A program made the translations under genes and the position numbers. The notes under the pieces were generated by a model. The model saw only the letters and a program-made list of their open reading frames with translations, was not told the DNA's origin and did not search any database. Shown piece by piece: positions 25,992 through 39,541 of a stretch of 64,000 bases of DNA; position 1 is the first letter of the stretch, and each line of letters starts with the position of its first letter. Source of the DNA: Rotaria macrura (Eukaryota; Rotifera; Eurotatoria; Philodinida; Philodinidae); assembly GCA_900239685.1 (NCBI GenBank), contig OENT01000287.1, positions 62,001-126,000 on the forward strand. The letters run 5' to 3'.

Positions 25992-26522
25992 ATGACTGAC
26001 GATATAAATTCAATTAGTCCTAACACTGATTTACGGTGTCGCTTTGAATACTTATCGAATATATTCGACTTTACAAATGATGACACTTAAATTCTTAATC
26101 AATTATCAACACATATAATCCATGATGCCAGTTATAGTCAATAAAGTGCATCGAAAATTATTTTCATTTGATGTCACAAAACGATATTTTTTTTTCATAA
26201 CTTTTCTTACTTTTCAACGATATTTTCATCACAGAATCATTCGACTTTATCATTTAATTGTGAAGAAATCGAATTTCGAAAAAATATACTCAGTAAATAT
26301 TTGAGAAATAGTCTTATACAACAAGAATGGAATGATTCATTTCAAAGTTACTTATCTTATGTTGGGAAAATACATACATATGAAAGAGGTACATCAACGA
26401 TTCATGTTAATTGTATACATGTCATTGGTTTAGTTGGTTTTCTGGAATATATTATCATTGATATCATACGAACCATAGATGCTTTTGCTTATCAAACAAA
26501 ACACAGAAATATTTTCAATTAA
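25992..26522 (+). pseudogene. Protoglobin pseudogene (array member 1)
   Basis: The ATG at 25992 opens a protoglobin-like N-terminus (TDLRCRFEYLSNIFDFTNDDT) that hits a TAA at 26088-26090. Matching sequence continues in broken frames: VNKVHRKLFSFDVTKRYF from about 26130, then from 26301 RNSLIQQEWNDSFQSYLSYVGKIHT and the following helix to a stop ending at 26522. Compared with the intact copies it has an early stop, at least one frame change, and lacks the final helix (the FWIQNDFF region) and Cys tail. The proximal-histidine motif GKIHT survives, so the decay need not have begun there. Same strand as the four other copies, and the most upstream. Confidence 0.85.
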
Positions 26523-29500
26523 TATTTTTTTCTGGAGTCAAAATTCATTTTGAATCCAGATTAAAATAAGAAAAACAAAAGACAATCGTTTCTGTGTTTC
26601 TTTTTTTAATCTATCAATTCCTTTTGTTTTTTGCTCTCAACATTTTCTTTATTAGTGTCTTATAATCTAAAATTCTATGTCTATAGATAGGATGGAAAAC
26701 AGGAAAAACTTTGATTATGATATACCTCAATAATTTATGATGCTATATATGCTATAGAAAATTTTATCTCAACTTTATATCAAGCTCTTTGCTTTTTTCG
26801 TGTGTTTTTTCTAGTCAACATTTATTCTAAAAGAGAAAAACTAATGAAATCACGTTCAATGTCTAGTTTGAATGCAACACAAAGCAAAAAATACTTGGAT
26901 CAAAAAGTTGTTTTTCTTTAGAAAATGTCACAAAACAATGTCAAAATAAAACACATACTTGGATAACATGAACTTTTGTAAATGTTGTTTTGTAGATGAT
27001 AATTTATGTCGAAATTTTAAAAATTTCAATATATTCTGTTATTATTTTTAATAAACTATCGTTGCTTAAGTTTTTGGAAAATAAACAATTCGTGTTCACA
27101 ATATTTTGCATTCCCTTACATTATATATAATCACTAGCAATAATGTTAGTGTTGGGTCGGCTGATTGAGTAGTAATGAGTTTTAGTGTCTACCTCGCTCA
27201 AATAATTTTTACTATCTGAAAAGAGTCGTAGTGTTGCATATATCAAATCCACAAATTACGACTCTTTATTAATCATTTTTTTAGAATTTTTCAGTCGACA
27301 ATTTGTTTTTGTTATTTTTCCTTAATGGTGCTCTTAACTAATTGACGATGAACAACAGTATTCATTTACAATCATAGAATGTCTTAACCACATTCATATT
27401 TGTTATCTGGATGATTGACATGAAAGTTCAAATTCGTTTCACATATTCTGATGTTTATCTGGTTGTTTTGCTGTTTAATACTTCTAGTATTCTCAATCGA
27501 TGCACATATTCATTTTCTTCAACACTTTGGTTTCATGTATGACTTGCAATGATAGGTATCGAACATCCAATTATACAGTTATTGAGAAGAGGAACATTGT
27601 TGTCAGGCATACCTTTCCATATAATTAAGTAAAGGATCTAGCTGTTTTTCTAAATGGTAAGAAACAAAGTATCGAAAAAAAAAATATAACTTAGAAACAC
27701 TTAACCCGAGTATGGTATTTCTCTATATTGTTTGTTGATATTATGATTTGTAATTGTTAGCAACGAACAACATGATTTTCAAAGAGTCTTTTAACTACAA
27801 TTATTACATTTCAAAAATCAAGCATCTATTACTATTATTAACGCTATCAAAAATTACCACATTTTCTTACATGTAAGGGGCGGTGAGTTCCATTTCGATG
27901 ACATATTCAACATTAGAGAAAACAAAAGTCCGTCTTTGATTCGAATCTTTGGGAGTTTTCTTTCACATGCACAATGCATTTTAAATATCGATCATTAAAA
28001 CTTTGCAAAGCATATTGTCTCATGCAGCTTCATGCTTTATACAACTTTTTTCCATGAACATTTTATCCAAGAATAAAAATCGATTTCCATGATACTAAAC
28101 AGTAAAACATTTCTTAAGTAGATAACATTGGGGATTTTAACCAGTATCAAGTGGTGAGAGATGCTCACGTATGGTAAATCTCATGTATTTTATTGACTAT
28201 GTCGATAAGTTTCAGAAGATTAATTTTTTGTACTAAATCTTAAGTAATCAAATATTATTTTCGATTTAGTTCATCTACTTTCATTTAAATTTATTTCACT
28301 TGAAAAGTTGTTCCACATGAAAATCTTAGCTCTATTGTAAAAAAATCCTCTTTCGTTGTTTGCCTTTGTTTCTCCGAATCAAGATAAACATCATTCAGTA
28401 TTAATTCCTTTTTACTAATTAATTAATTTTACTGTAGCTGTTATTTGATAAATGAAGCTGTTGCATCATTTTTCTTGACCCTGTCATGTTTTGGTGGTAT
28501 ATCTGCAAATGCAGATTTGCCATCATCATCTGGCTTATTGACATAAAATCCTAAACTAACCATTCATAAACTTGTCGGTCAAATTTCATTGAATCGATTG
28601 AAACTCCTTAATTTTCGTTTAACATTTTAATTCTGATTTGCTGCATAATCTTATCATTAGAGATTCTTTCTTTTTTTTGTTGTAATATATTAGATATAGA
28701 CCCAAATGAAATATTGTATTTTCGGCTGTTATTCAAATCGACGATCCCTGACGCAAAATTCCATGAATTTACGGCGAGAAATACCAGGAATGGGATACAT
28801 GAAACTGATAACTAGATTCGCCAACCGGTTTAGCTAGGTTTCGATCGGAACCGGAAAATTCCGATCACCGGATTTCCACTTCCGAGTTCCTAGCAATTAT
28901 CCAGCTTTTCTTGTGGAATACAGATATACTCTTCAACGTAGATAATTTACATTGGGATAAATCATTACTATAATTCATTAGCTGAAGTTTTTCGTTTAGT
29001 GCAAGATAGCGTCGAGAATTCATTGCTTCACTCATATATGTACAGTTAATGCAACAAACAATACATAGGTCTCTCTAGTAGATTAGGCAGAAGTGATTGA
29101 GAGAAGAGAGAGAAAGAGAAAATAAAGTTCATATGTGTTCATCTAAGAGAGGTAATAATAGCAACCGGGACTATAAAAACAGTATTCGATTCGGAGTAGG
29201 TAAGTGTTAACTAATGGAAGTTTCACTGATTCTATTATAAGAGTATTCATGTTTCCCAGTATTTAACTTAGACAACTGCATAGCTTTTACTTACTTAATC
29301 TACTACAATGTATACGAATAGATTGGATGATGATAGAAAGAATATTTTCTTGGAAATATTTGATTAACTGCTATTTATTATTGATGAAATCTTTTTCTTT
29401 TTGCATTGAGTTGAAGATTCTTAAGTTAATTGTGAGATTTTGAAATCAAATATCGTTCGATCAAACAACAAGAAAACGTTTCTTATCCTTGCTGCAATAC

Positions 29501-32003
29501 ATTCCGATTCTTGACAATGATAAGAAAAATTTCCATCGACTGACGATGATTAGCGAAGAATCCGTCAATGGTAAATATTATCATAGTTAGAAAATAATCG
29601 TTAGTTTTAATCAAACTAGTCGAGACTCAGCGGAACGAAACAGACAATGAATATCAAATAATCTTTTAATTACCCTTCATAGATTCATATATTTTCTCAC
29701 ATGAATCTAGTTTTAAAAATTGATATTGCTTTTCAAAGTGCACGCATAGTTATTCAACTTGGTTTTTCTTCAAACATTCCGGTAGTTATGTGTGTGAATA
29801 CGTAAAAATGTGTCCTAGTTCTACTTTCCGTTTCATCATTATCAAGTTCATAATTATTGGTCTTTTTAACAAACATCTTTTGGTTCATTCACAAGTATAT
29901 TTCTCAATAGATGAAATCTAAATTTTCTTGACGCAAGTAAAACTTTCAATTTTCTATTCTCATATGTTGAATCTACTAGTTCTCCTAAGTCAATCTTCAA
30001 TATCAAGTACTGTCTGCATAGAGTATGATGAATGTTTTGTTGAAAGAAAGCCTAATTGAATCTTCTCATAAGATCTTTTTCAATGAATGCTAATGATTGT
30101 TTGTTGTCCTGTTGATGAACTTTTATATCTATCAAGATAGAAAATTATGAATGGAACTAATTTTGGAACTCATAATCTTATTGAATAAAATTATTAACAA
30201 GAAAATTCTTCTGTTTTTAATGATTTTGTAACAATACATAGACTTGCGCGAAGAGGATAATAAGTAAATACTAATCTATAATATTGAATTCAACAATTGT
30301 CTGAAGAAAAATAAGCATGAACTTGCATATAATATTTGTCCTCAGCAAGAACATTGATGATGTGATCATAGTAATCATATTAATTATTTAATAGTTAAAA
30401 TTTTCATTGAACAAGAAAAATTATGCCGAACAAATGTAAAATAATATTAATCTTTGAAAAAGTCCCTTTATTGCCTAAGACAAGGATTTCGTTTGTAAAC
30501 TATCCTATCCTGTAAACAGAAGAACTCAAATCAATTTGATATGACAACGAATATACGCTTTTAGAGGTAGAAGGAACTGCTGCTAGATATATTGTGCTAG
30601 AATCAGCATAAGAATTAATTAAAACTGATGCTAGTAAAATGAAGAATTAGATTTTGAGACTAATCCTTGCGTCTGTGTGTTGCTGTCACCAAATTGAATG
30701 TTTGGTTTTTGAAAATTTTGATACACGCTGTTTTGAGTGACAAGAACTCAAACATTTTCTCAAGTAAAATTAAATGAAAATAATTTTCAACGGTTATTAC
30801 ATTGACATGAAACAAAAATGGTTTTCTGATTAGAAACCTTTTAGTTTACTTAATTCGATATGCATTCAACGGTAATGAGTGTATTAGAGTTCTGTAAAAG
30901 CAAAAGTATGATTTTGATTCTAATAAGTGATCAACGATGTATTCTAATTTAAAATAAACCCTAACCTTTGGGTTCAATTTTAATATCTCTTTTTGAGTAC
31001 TGATGGTTCTTGTCTGAAAAAAGCCATGGTAATCTGACATTTCTATTTTTGACGCAAACCAATTAATTATGAAGTTGATACAAATTCAGTAACAATGAAT
31101 GAAGTAGCAGAATTCAAAAAATGACTGGCAGTTTTTTATAGGCCATTGTATATACTTGCTTCTTTTTTATACTAATCGAGTTAAATCCGAAAGATAAGAG
31201 TAAGAAACTATAAACCAATTTCTTATCGTAATTTTTAATGATGCCATGAAACTTGGGAATGTTTAGCAGAAGAAAATTGTAGCGTGTCTAGGAGTAGAAT
31301 AGAAAAAGTAATGAAGAAAATAAAAGAAAACAGGTTAGTGTCTAAGTATCTTTCATGTTTGAGATATAAAGATCCATAAATTTTGGTAAATTGGAAGTAA
31401 CATCGATCGTAGACTTAGCTAGATTTTTTTTCAGTTCGAAGTAAATAAATAAGATTCTAGTTCACGTATGTGTCTATTGTAAAGAATTATTTTAGATCAC
31501 GACAACCTGATTTTAAATACGTGTTAGGAATTGACCTGAGAACAAGAAACAAATATTAGCATATGTGACGATTTCTCTGTGAATAAATTACATATTCTTC
31601 TAGTGAATTATGTCTTCACAAAAGTTGATGATATACAAAAAAAATATGCGTTAGTGACATGGTGTATGTTTCGTTGTTTTTATTAATTTTAAATAGAGAA
31701 AAAACTCTTTTCTAATTAATTAAAAAATTAACCGCACTCATCATCGATACGTGCACATAAATCAAATTTCTTTGTAGAATTTTTCGAGCAACTCTTTCGA
31801 CAACGGTATTGATCTTCCACGTTGTAGTTCGTGTTACTTTGCATGATTGAACTAATAAACATCATTTTGACTAGAAAAGGAGCACCACTCGACGAAATTA
31901 TTTACATGACAGTCTATTTTTTACTTTTCTTTTTGAAGGAAACAACTATTCATTAAAAATATCTTTCGTACTGGTGAGTATATTAAATTTGGAATTCATC
32001 TGA
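26523..32003. other. Gene desert between protoglobin copies 1 and 2
   Basis: About 5.5 kb of AT-rich DNA. No exon chain or RNA gene recognised. A short stretch near 28730-28890 has higher G+C and repeated CCGGAA / TTCCGATC motifs in both orientations, perhaps a transposon remnant. Confidence 0.45.
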
Positions 32004-32621
32004 ATGGCCGAACATATTGATAACATCCGTCTTTATACTGATCTTCGTTATCATTTTGATTATTTATCGAAATTTCTTAATTTTAATTTGGATGACATTT
32101 GTGCACTTAACACACTAGCTCCAGTTTTATATCCATGCATCCCTTCTATTGTTGACGCAGTTTATAAGAAATTATTTTCATTTGATTTAACAAAAAAATA
32201 TTTTAATATTCATCTTAATGAATACAAAAGTTACTCATCCAATGAAGAAACAAAATTGACGTCTATTCCTTCACAAACTAATTTTTTTAAAGATGTATTG
32301 AGTATCTATTTAAAACGTATATTAGTACAAACTGAATGGAACGATTCATTTTTACAATATTTATCAGAAATGGACGATGTCACCGGAAATCTAGCTTATC
32401 TAAAAGAAATCAATGTTGATTATATACCACCTAGTACATTGTTTGGTTATATAGAACATTTAATTATTGAAACAATATGGAAAATCGACAATTTCGATGT
32501 CAAAAAGAAACGTGCTGGTACACGAGCAATAAATAAATTTTTCTGGATACAAAATGATCTTTATACAATGCATCATAGACTAGCATTAAAAGGAAATTCC
32601 TATTCGAATGTATTCAATTGA
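32004..32621 (+). CDS. Divergent protoglobin lacking the proximal histidine (copy 2, 205 aa)
   Basis: Intronless and collinear with the other copies from residue 1: DLRYHFDYLSKFLNF, VYKKLFSFDLTKKYF, YLKRILVQTEWNDSFLQYLS and the last helix NKFFWIQNDLYTMH. The segment that holds the proximal histidine in the others (GKIHT) reads DDVTG, placing Thr at position 127. The following YIHIN motif is also changed (YIPPS). It has no cysteine tail and ends SNVFN. The frame is intact, so it is either a recent loss of haem binding, a haem-free paralogue with a new role, or an early pseudogene. A perfect-looking donor (CTGGTGAGTA near 31973) sits just before the ATG without a following acceptor. AATAAA lies just after the stop. 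Confidence 0.85.
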   Translation: MAEHIDNIRLYTDLRYHFDYLSKFLNFNLDDICALNTLAPVLYPCIPSIVDAVYKKLFSFDLTKKYFNIHLNEYKSYSSNEETKLTSIPSQTNFFKDVLSIYLKRILVQTEWNDSFLQYLSEMDDVTGNLAYLKEINVDYIPPSTLFGYIEHLIIETIWKIDNFDVKKKRAGTRAINKFFWIQNDLYTMHHRLALKGNSYSNVFN

Positions 32622-34906
32622 AAATCATGAATTTAATAATAATAATAAAAAGAATTTTTGAACATTAAAATGAATCTTATTACGTTAACACGATTGAAAT
32701 AAAACCAACGCTATTTCAAAACTATTTTTGAAATAAATTTCACCAATCAGTATTGTAATATGAAAGTAAATATGATTAATTCTATTTATGATGAAATTCA
32801 TTTAGAAATTAATATAAACGAGACTTCGATACACATCTGTTATTATATTAGAACTACAATCAATTTTCTAACGAGCCGAAAAATAAGCAATGTCCGCAGA
32901 ATGTTGTGCTATTTATTTGGGAACAAAATTTCAGCCACCAGCAATTTTTACCAAAATCATGAATGAGCCAAACGACACAGATGGTATCTCTAAATATATA
33001 CTTTTAAGAAAATAATGTAACAGAGCATATATAAGCAATTCATATTTCCAAAATAGAAAATCAGGTGCTACAAAAATGTTCAAACAAACTTCTCATTATT
33101 GAATTGTGTAAGAAACAGTATAGAATTTGAAATTTTACTTACGCGTAACTATGGAAAAAATTCATATCCTTCTAATTGTCACTTTGAATCTACTATTCAC
33201 AATTGAAGGAAATCAATGATAGTGATCGTACCACATCAGTTATTCTAAAACAACATTTAGACGATGAATACCGCTCACTACTGCTGTCATAAAACAACAG
33301 TTTGTTAACAAACAACAAATTCTATTTTCTCATACAATCTCATCAGTTGTTTTTCAATCAGTCAAGAATGATTTAGTCAAAATCTTGATTCTTTTTTCAT
33401 GTAAACTCTCACTTTTATTTGATGCCAAAAAGAACAACTGTGAACTAATATTAATTAAATGATAAAACGTTAAACTCATTATAGTTGGTACTATAACTTT
33501 GAATAATAAGCATCATCAGAAGAAAAAGATTGAACTTTTCTAGATTCACTCGCTCTAAGATTCATAAAAGTTTTTCAACTACTACCTACATGTCGTCATC
33601 TCCATTCTGCATGAATAATGCATACATTATGCTTACGTATATATATATAGGTCTACAAATTCTTCAATCCAAATCATTGAAGTTTATTGAATTATGCATA
33701 AAGTTAACTGCCTTAATAAAATATTTTCTTATTTTTGTATGGGCGTGATGTAACGATATTAAAGTCACCCTGTTCTTCAAATTTTCTTCCTCACCAGGTT
33801 GAAAAAAATGAAGTAGCACATTCATCACGAGCTTTACTAATACGCGTAAAGAATATATTTCACTAAGTTGACATGTTTCTATGCATACCATTTTAATAAA
33901 GAGAATTACTAAATGCGTTCATTGCATGTTTGACATATCTGATGAAGCTATGCGAATCATAGTACACAAAAATAAATTTATGTTGTTATTAGTGGATGTG
34001 CGTAAAACGGCTATGCAATTAAAGAATTTATTTTGAGAATGAATTCGACCTTGACAAATTTTATTGCTTGTAGATCAAGGGTAAAAGTTTCATGGTCTGG
34101 TTGTCTGTGGAAATTTCCTTTTTTCTATTAATTGGTATCACTATCTAAAATATAGAAACTAGAGGGCTAGAGATTAAACGATTTTTATTTTGCAGAAGTC
34201 TTTTTCACGGAACATGGTCATGTTTTCCAATGAGTTTTAGAACATATGAGTGCAAATAAATCAAAGTATATTTTGAATTTACGATGTAGTTCAAAACCTA
34301 GTTTCTCTTGATAGACGTATAATCCAAAGTTAATGTTCCTACATAGATTTATGCTAAATTCAAAAGAATATTTGACTACTTGATTTAACTTTACAAGATG
34401 GTTCAAGTCAATACTTTCAAAGTATTTTGAATTTTGAAATACTTCAATTTTGCAAAGACACATAAAAGAAACTTGGCAGCTCAAGAAACAAGCATCAATT
34501 AAGTTGTTTAATGAGGTCATACATTCAATAGTACAACGCTATGTAATAAAGATACGAGTATATCTGTCATTGATGCTGCATTTTATTCTTGAATATTTAT
34601 CATTAAAAACTATGTTGGCTCGAAATCACATGTCAATGTTTGTTAATTACAACGTTTCATTTTTTCAAAGTAGAATATGTGCCAAACGAACCACGATTAT
34701 CAAACAAAAAGAAGAGTAGACTAATAAGACAACCGAAGTGTCTTATCCAAATGAATATGTAATAGGAAGACATGTCACTTCAAGGTTTTATAATATGAAG
34801 TTAATGTATATATATTTAATTAGAAGAATATGAAAATGTTAAATAAGGATTCTTATCAATCTTAAGAGAAAAAATAATCCTACCTTTTATACATTTGAAA
34901 ACTAAA
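32622..34906. other. Intergenic desert, copies 2 to 3 (first part)
   Basis: AT-rich. Only short frames without splice context or conserved motifs. No gene or RNA recognised. Confidence 0.5.
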
Positions 34907-35550
34907 GTATGGTATCATCCCGTTTCGTCGACACGCCCTTAATTGTCTCGCTTGATCGATAGAAATGTTTTTCCTACTTCGTCGACAACTATTTTATCCC
35001 TTTGAGAAACCACAATATATTAATTAAGCGCTTGGTCGATAAGTTAAGGTCCAATTAATAAATCAAAAATGAATATCCAATTTTTTTAAAGTTAAAAGTC
35101 AGTTGATCTGTGGTTTAGTGAAAAAAAGTCACGATTCACTTTGATATACACATGAGTTTCATTGGATTAATTTGTGCAGAATGTCCGTTGAGTTTTTTTA
35201 TCNGATAAAAAAACTCAACGGACATTCTGCACAAATTAATCCAATGAAACTCATGTGTATATCAAAGTGAATCGTGACTTTTTTTCACTAAACCACAGAT
35301 CAACTGACTTTTAACTTTAAAAAAATTGGATATTCATTTTTGATTTATTAATTGGACCTTAACTTATCGACCAAGCGCTTAATTAATATATTGTGGTTTC
35401 TCAAAGGGATAAAATAGTTGTCGACGAAGTAGGAAAAACATTTTGTCGACGAAAATAGTGAAAAAATTTCTGTTGATCAAGCGGGAAATTCTTCTAATTG
35501 GTCTTAATTAGTTGACCGAATGGGACTGAACTCTAATTTATGGTCATGCT
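34907..35550. mobile_element. Large palindrome / foldback element with an N at its centre
   Basis: The segments 34964-35202 and 35204-35442 are complementary inverted copies of about 239 bp with no mismatch seen, around a single ambiguous base at 35203. Outside the perfect part, diverged inverted similarity seems to continue (CGCTTGATCGAT versus CGCTTGATCAAC in complement; CCCGTTTCGTCGAC versus CCCATTCGGTCAAC). GTCGAC occurs repeatedly near both ends. No coding frame. Either a foldback element or partly an assembly artefact. Confidence 0.7.
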
Positions 35551-35768
35551 ATCATCATTCTTAACATTATCAATGAAATTTCATTGAAAAATCGACTCAA
35601 TTATCATCGTTTTAATTATACATCGAATTATTATGATTGACATCAGTTAATCGCATAGAGCTAATGCTGGGTTTGTTTCCATCCATATTCTAATACAATA
35701 ACTAGTTATCTTAAAATTAAAATAATTAGGAAAATGTATTTTTTGTATTCAATGAAGTATTTGTCATA

Positions 35769-36138
35769 CCCAGTGAAAAAATAGCAAGTTATGTGAGATT
35801 TCAGCAGAGATTATAATCGGATTTTTCTGTACCAAAATCCAAATTATAATCGATTGAAATCGTCGAAACCAACGATAAATTGATTTTTAATCAAACAATA
35901 ATCTTAAAATCAGGTAAAATTTTGATAAAAATCGTATTAAATTCAGATCATATGATTTTAATGAAACATACACGATTTTAATCAAAATTTTACCTGATTT
36001 TAAGATTATTGTTTGATTAAAAATCAATTTATCGTTGGTTTCGACGATTTCAATCGATTATAATTTGGATTTTGGTACAGCAAAATCCGATTATAATCTC
36101 TGCTGAAATCTCACATAACTTGCTATTTTTTCACTGGG
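35769..36138. mobile_element. MITE, 370 bp, with long inverted repeats and TA duplication
   Basis: Starts CCCAGTGAAAAAATAGC and ends with its exact complement ...CACTGGG. The arms are about 170 bp with only one or two mismatches, around a loop near 35940-35968. TA flanks both sides (35767-35768 and 36139-36140). TA duplication and CCC-type ends fit a Tc1/mariner-derived MITE. The near identity of the arms means it is young or recently converted. Confidence 0.85.
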
Positions 36139-36140
36139 TA

Positions 36141-39100
36141 TAGGTTTTCATTTTGAGCATATGTTTTGTTTAGCAGGTACTTATGATGAATTTAGATATT
36201 AGACATGAATGAACGGCATGTACTCGAAAGGAAACATATTCATTATATCGTCTGTCTATAAGTGAACGAAACACGAATAATAGCGAATAAACATAAATGT
36301 ATGCTGATTTGAGATATGAATATAAATGACTTGACTTTCTTAATGATGCTGTTATAAACATGAATAAAGATAGAAAGGTTTTGTTACATTAAAATACATC
36401 GACAAAGAAAACTATACAATTGACGGACATCTTTTTCTCAAATATAAATTCATTTTGAAGCGAAACACGAATAGACAATTTTATTATTTATATGAATAAT
36501 GAATCTTTTCCAAACTTAATTTCATCAACGGTCATATTTATGCTTTCACTTAGATTTTGTTTATGTTTTTTGAAAAATGTATCATTTTCTATTGGGATTA
36601 GTGATCAACAGTGTCATTAATTAGATATTAACGCAATGTATATCATGAAAAACCATCGTAAAATCCACTCGCATATTAAGGTGATCGATTGACCTATAAA
36701 AATTTGCCGGTTACATGCAAGTTAGATTATTTTCTGCTATTTGATCTTTCGATTTTATTGAAAAGTATGATATTTTCATCTTTAATTGTGGCTGAAATAC
36801 ATGAAGAAAACTTAGAATGTCATATCACACTAACAACAATTATGAATGCCATTATTGATTATAACTCATCATAGACGTACTTAGTCGTAATTTATTATTA
36901 TGTACTCAATTTAGCATCTGCTCGATTCGCATTTATTAAAAGCTCTTCAAAGACAGTCTTTTCGTACAAATTAAGGAACTAGATAATGTAATTATTTTAT
37001 TGAATTGACTTAAAAATATTGTTTTGATAAAAGATTAGAGGAATACTTTTCTTTTTCTTCACTAGACGAATCTTATTCTGAGTTTACCACTTCCATTTTC
37101 TACATAGCATTCGGTTCATTTAATTAACGTATTTGTTTTCTATGTAAAGTATCACTCCAGACAATTCAATAATCATCATTGTTTTTAAATACACGAAATA
37201 TCTGTAAGTTCTATGTAGACAAATTAAATCAAGGACAATTCACATATATGAAAGATATTTTCTCATAACAACAACTTAGCAAATGTATTCAACAAAAAAA
37301 ATTTCAAAGATTTCATTTAGATAGGAAAATACATTCGACGTATTTATTATGGCAACAGGATTGCTTTACTCGAAAAATTAGAACAATTGTACGACAAAAC
37401 AATCATATGTTCGTTATAAAACATCGAACTGTGTGTATTTAACCTATTCATTGGGATGAAATTTTTTTAACTTGGCATAAAAATGGTTTTTACTTAAATC
37501 AATTCATTGTAAAATATACGAAATAAAAACTCCCTAGACATAGATCATATAAAATCTCAAATAGATTATATGATTTTAAAAGAATCATTTTATACATAGA
37601 CGAAAATGATGAAAATTTTATTTCGAATATAGTTATAAATATAAACTATTTTGTCAAATGAATCCAGTTGGGAATTATGTTAACTATAAACTAAAAATAA
37701 ATGTAGAGTTCAATTATTCGAATACGTGTTCAATGCTCATTTGACTAGCTTAGATAGTTTTACAGAAGACTTCATGACAAATATTGTTTGAAGATATTCG
37801 AAACAAAAAGGATTATGCACAGGCAGTGTGAGGGAATTCAATAATATTGATTTAGTGATTTATCCGTTAAAACATGAATGGTGATGAAAATTAAATAATT
37901 TATGTTGTGACGACCTGTTTTTGAACTGTTTTTGGATCATTCAAAGGCATTTATCTATAAAACATTCTTGATTTTGAACATCAAAACTCGATTTTTTTTA
38001 TTACTGTTGTTACCTTTTTTACTGATTATCACTAAGATTCGAAGTTTGAATTTTTACTATAGAAAGAAAAAGAGATCAATTCACACCAACAAATCCCAAT
38101 GAAAATCTTTAATTAGAGAGTACTTTTGTTTTTCTTACTCATATATAATGAAATACTTTCTGCAGATGTTCTAAAGCATATAAAATTACGACAACAAAGT
38201 CATGAGAGCAATTCGTGCGAGTCAAATCAAGAAAATGAGTTGAACCTAGAAACGACGGCTACATTGTTTTTTGCTAAATTCCTAAATCTCAACTGTAATT
38301 AATAATAACGCCTTAAGAAAAGCAATTCGATTCTATGTTCATATTCGATTGTCACGTATTTTATTAGTTGTTTCAACAGAATTTTTTTCTATTAAAATCC
38401 ATTTCCTATTCATGATACTTAACAAGCGATCGAAGACTCTTAGTAGTATTCATCAATGACAATTTGTCATAAAAATAATCTACACATAGAATATTTCGTT
38501 AACATTCAAACATATATCTATGCAATTGTTTAAATTAAACAGTAATTATATAAATAATTACCCTTCGATTGTGTCAAAGAAAATATGATAAATTTTCTCA
38601 GAACTCTTACAATGGTTCTTAGATACATACACATTTAACGATAAATTAGCGTTTAAATAAATGCGGTACTTATGTGATATTTTTGAATAGTAACGTTTTA
38701 AAATATTAGTTGTAGTAGTATTTTATGTTTGTGAAAAATTCTCACAGGTTAAATTAATTTTGATCTCTTATTCTTTATGATTAAAACAATGTGCATTTAT
38801 TTCTGAAACATATTTGTCTAGGCTAAATGGAGTTTTTCGCTTTGACTTCCATTATGTTCATCATTTGAGAAAGGCCTCATTCAGAATAAAAGTGATATGA
38901 AACAAGCAATTTCTTTTGGAATGTGGCAGCTGGTAATTGTAAACGAATTCTCTGCATATCGTCAGTAAACTACTCGAAAAAATCTAGGAAATTATATATT
39001 CTCAATAAGAGAATCATATCACAGATATCTTATCATGAAAAATAAGATACGAAAAACAACATTCCAGGATAAAAACTAGCATGCTCATAAATAAATGAGA

Positions 39101-39541
39101 TATCCAGCCAGTCGTAATGAAAGAGATATTTTCATTTCTCATGGGACAAGAATAAAAACTTATTCTTTATCATAGATATAGAAATTGGTGAACTTTTCAA
39201 GTCCGTGAAATAATTAGTCTGTCATATGAAAACCATTTTAATTGACTCTATTTGTCAACTCTATTGAAAATTTGTATTTTTTGGATGGTTTCACAAATAT
39301 TTTACGAAACGGAAATTCAAATGAAAAGCTCGATGAGTTGTATGGATACGTTTTTACACGCAATGGAAAATGCAGATACGTCAGAAGTCATGTCAATTGA
39401 AGCATCTATACGTTGACGTTCTTTACATTACTCGATGAGAGAAACGATAAAAAAAAGAAACGAGCAAGAAAAACGAGAGAGAGAGAAAAAAAATGGAAGT
39501 AACTATTCTCGAGTCAGACATTCAGTTTGTTTCTTTTTACT
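36141..39541. other. Intergenic desert upstream of protoglobin copy 3
   Basis: AT-rich, no gene recognised. A purine-rich tract (39448-39493) lies just before copy 3. Confidence 0.5.

Noticed and set aside
28730..28890. Short stretch with repeated CCGGAA / TTCCGATC
   Set aside because: Too short and diverged to define an element boundary.
34218..34719. Overlapping frames of 100 and 89 codons on opposite strands
   Set aside because: Neither has a motif, acceptor or coding-like composition.
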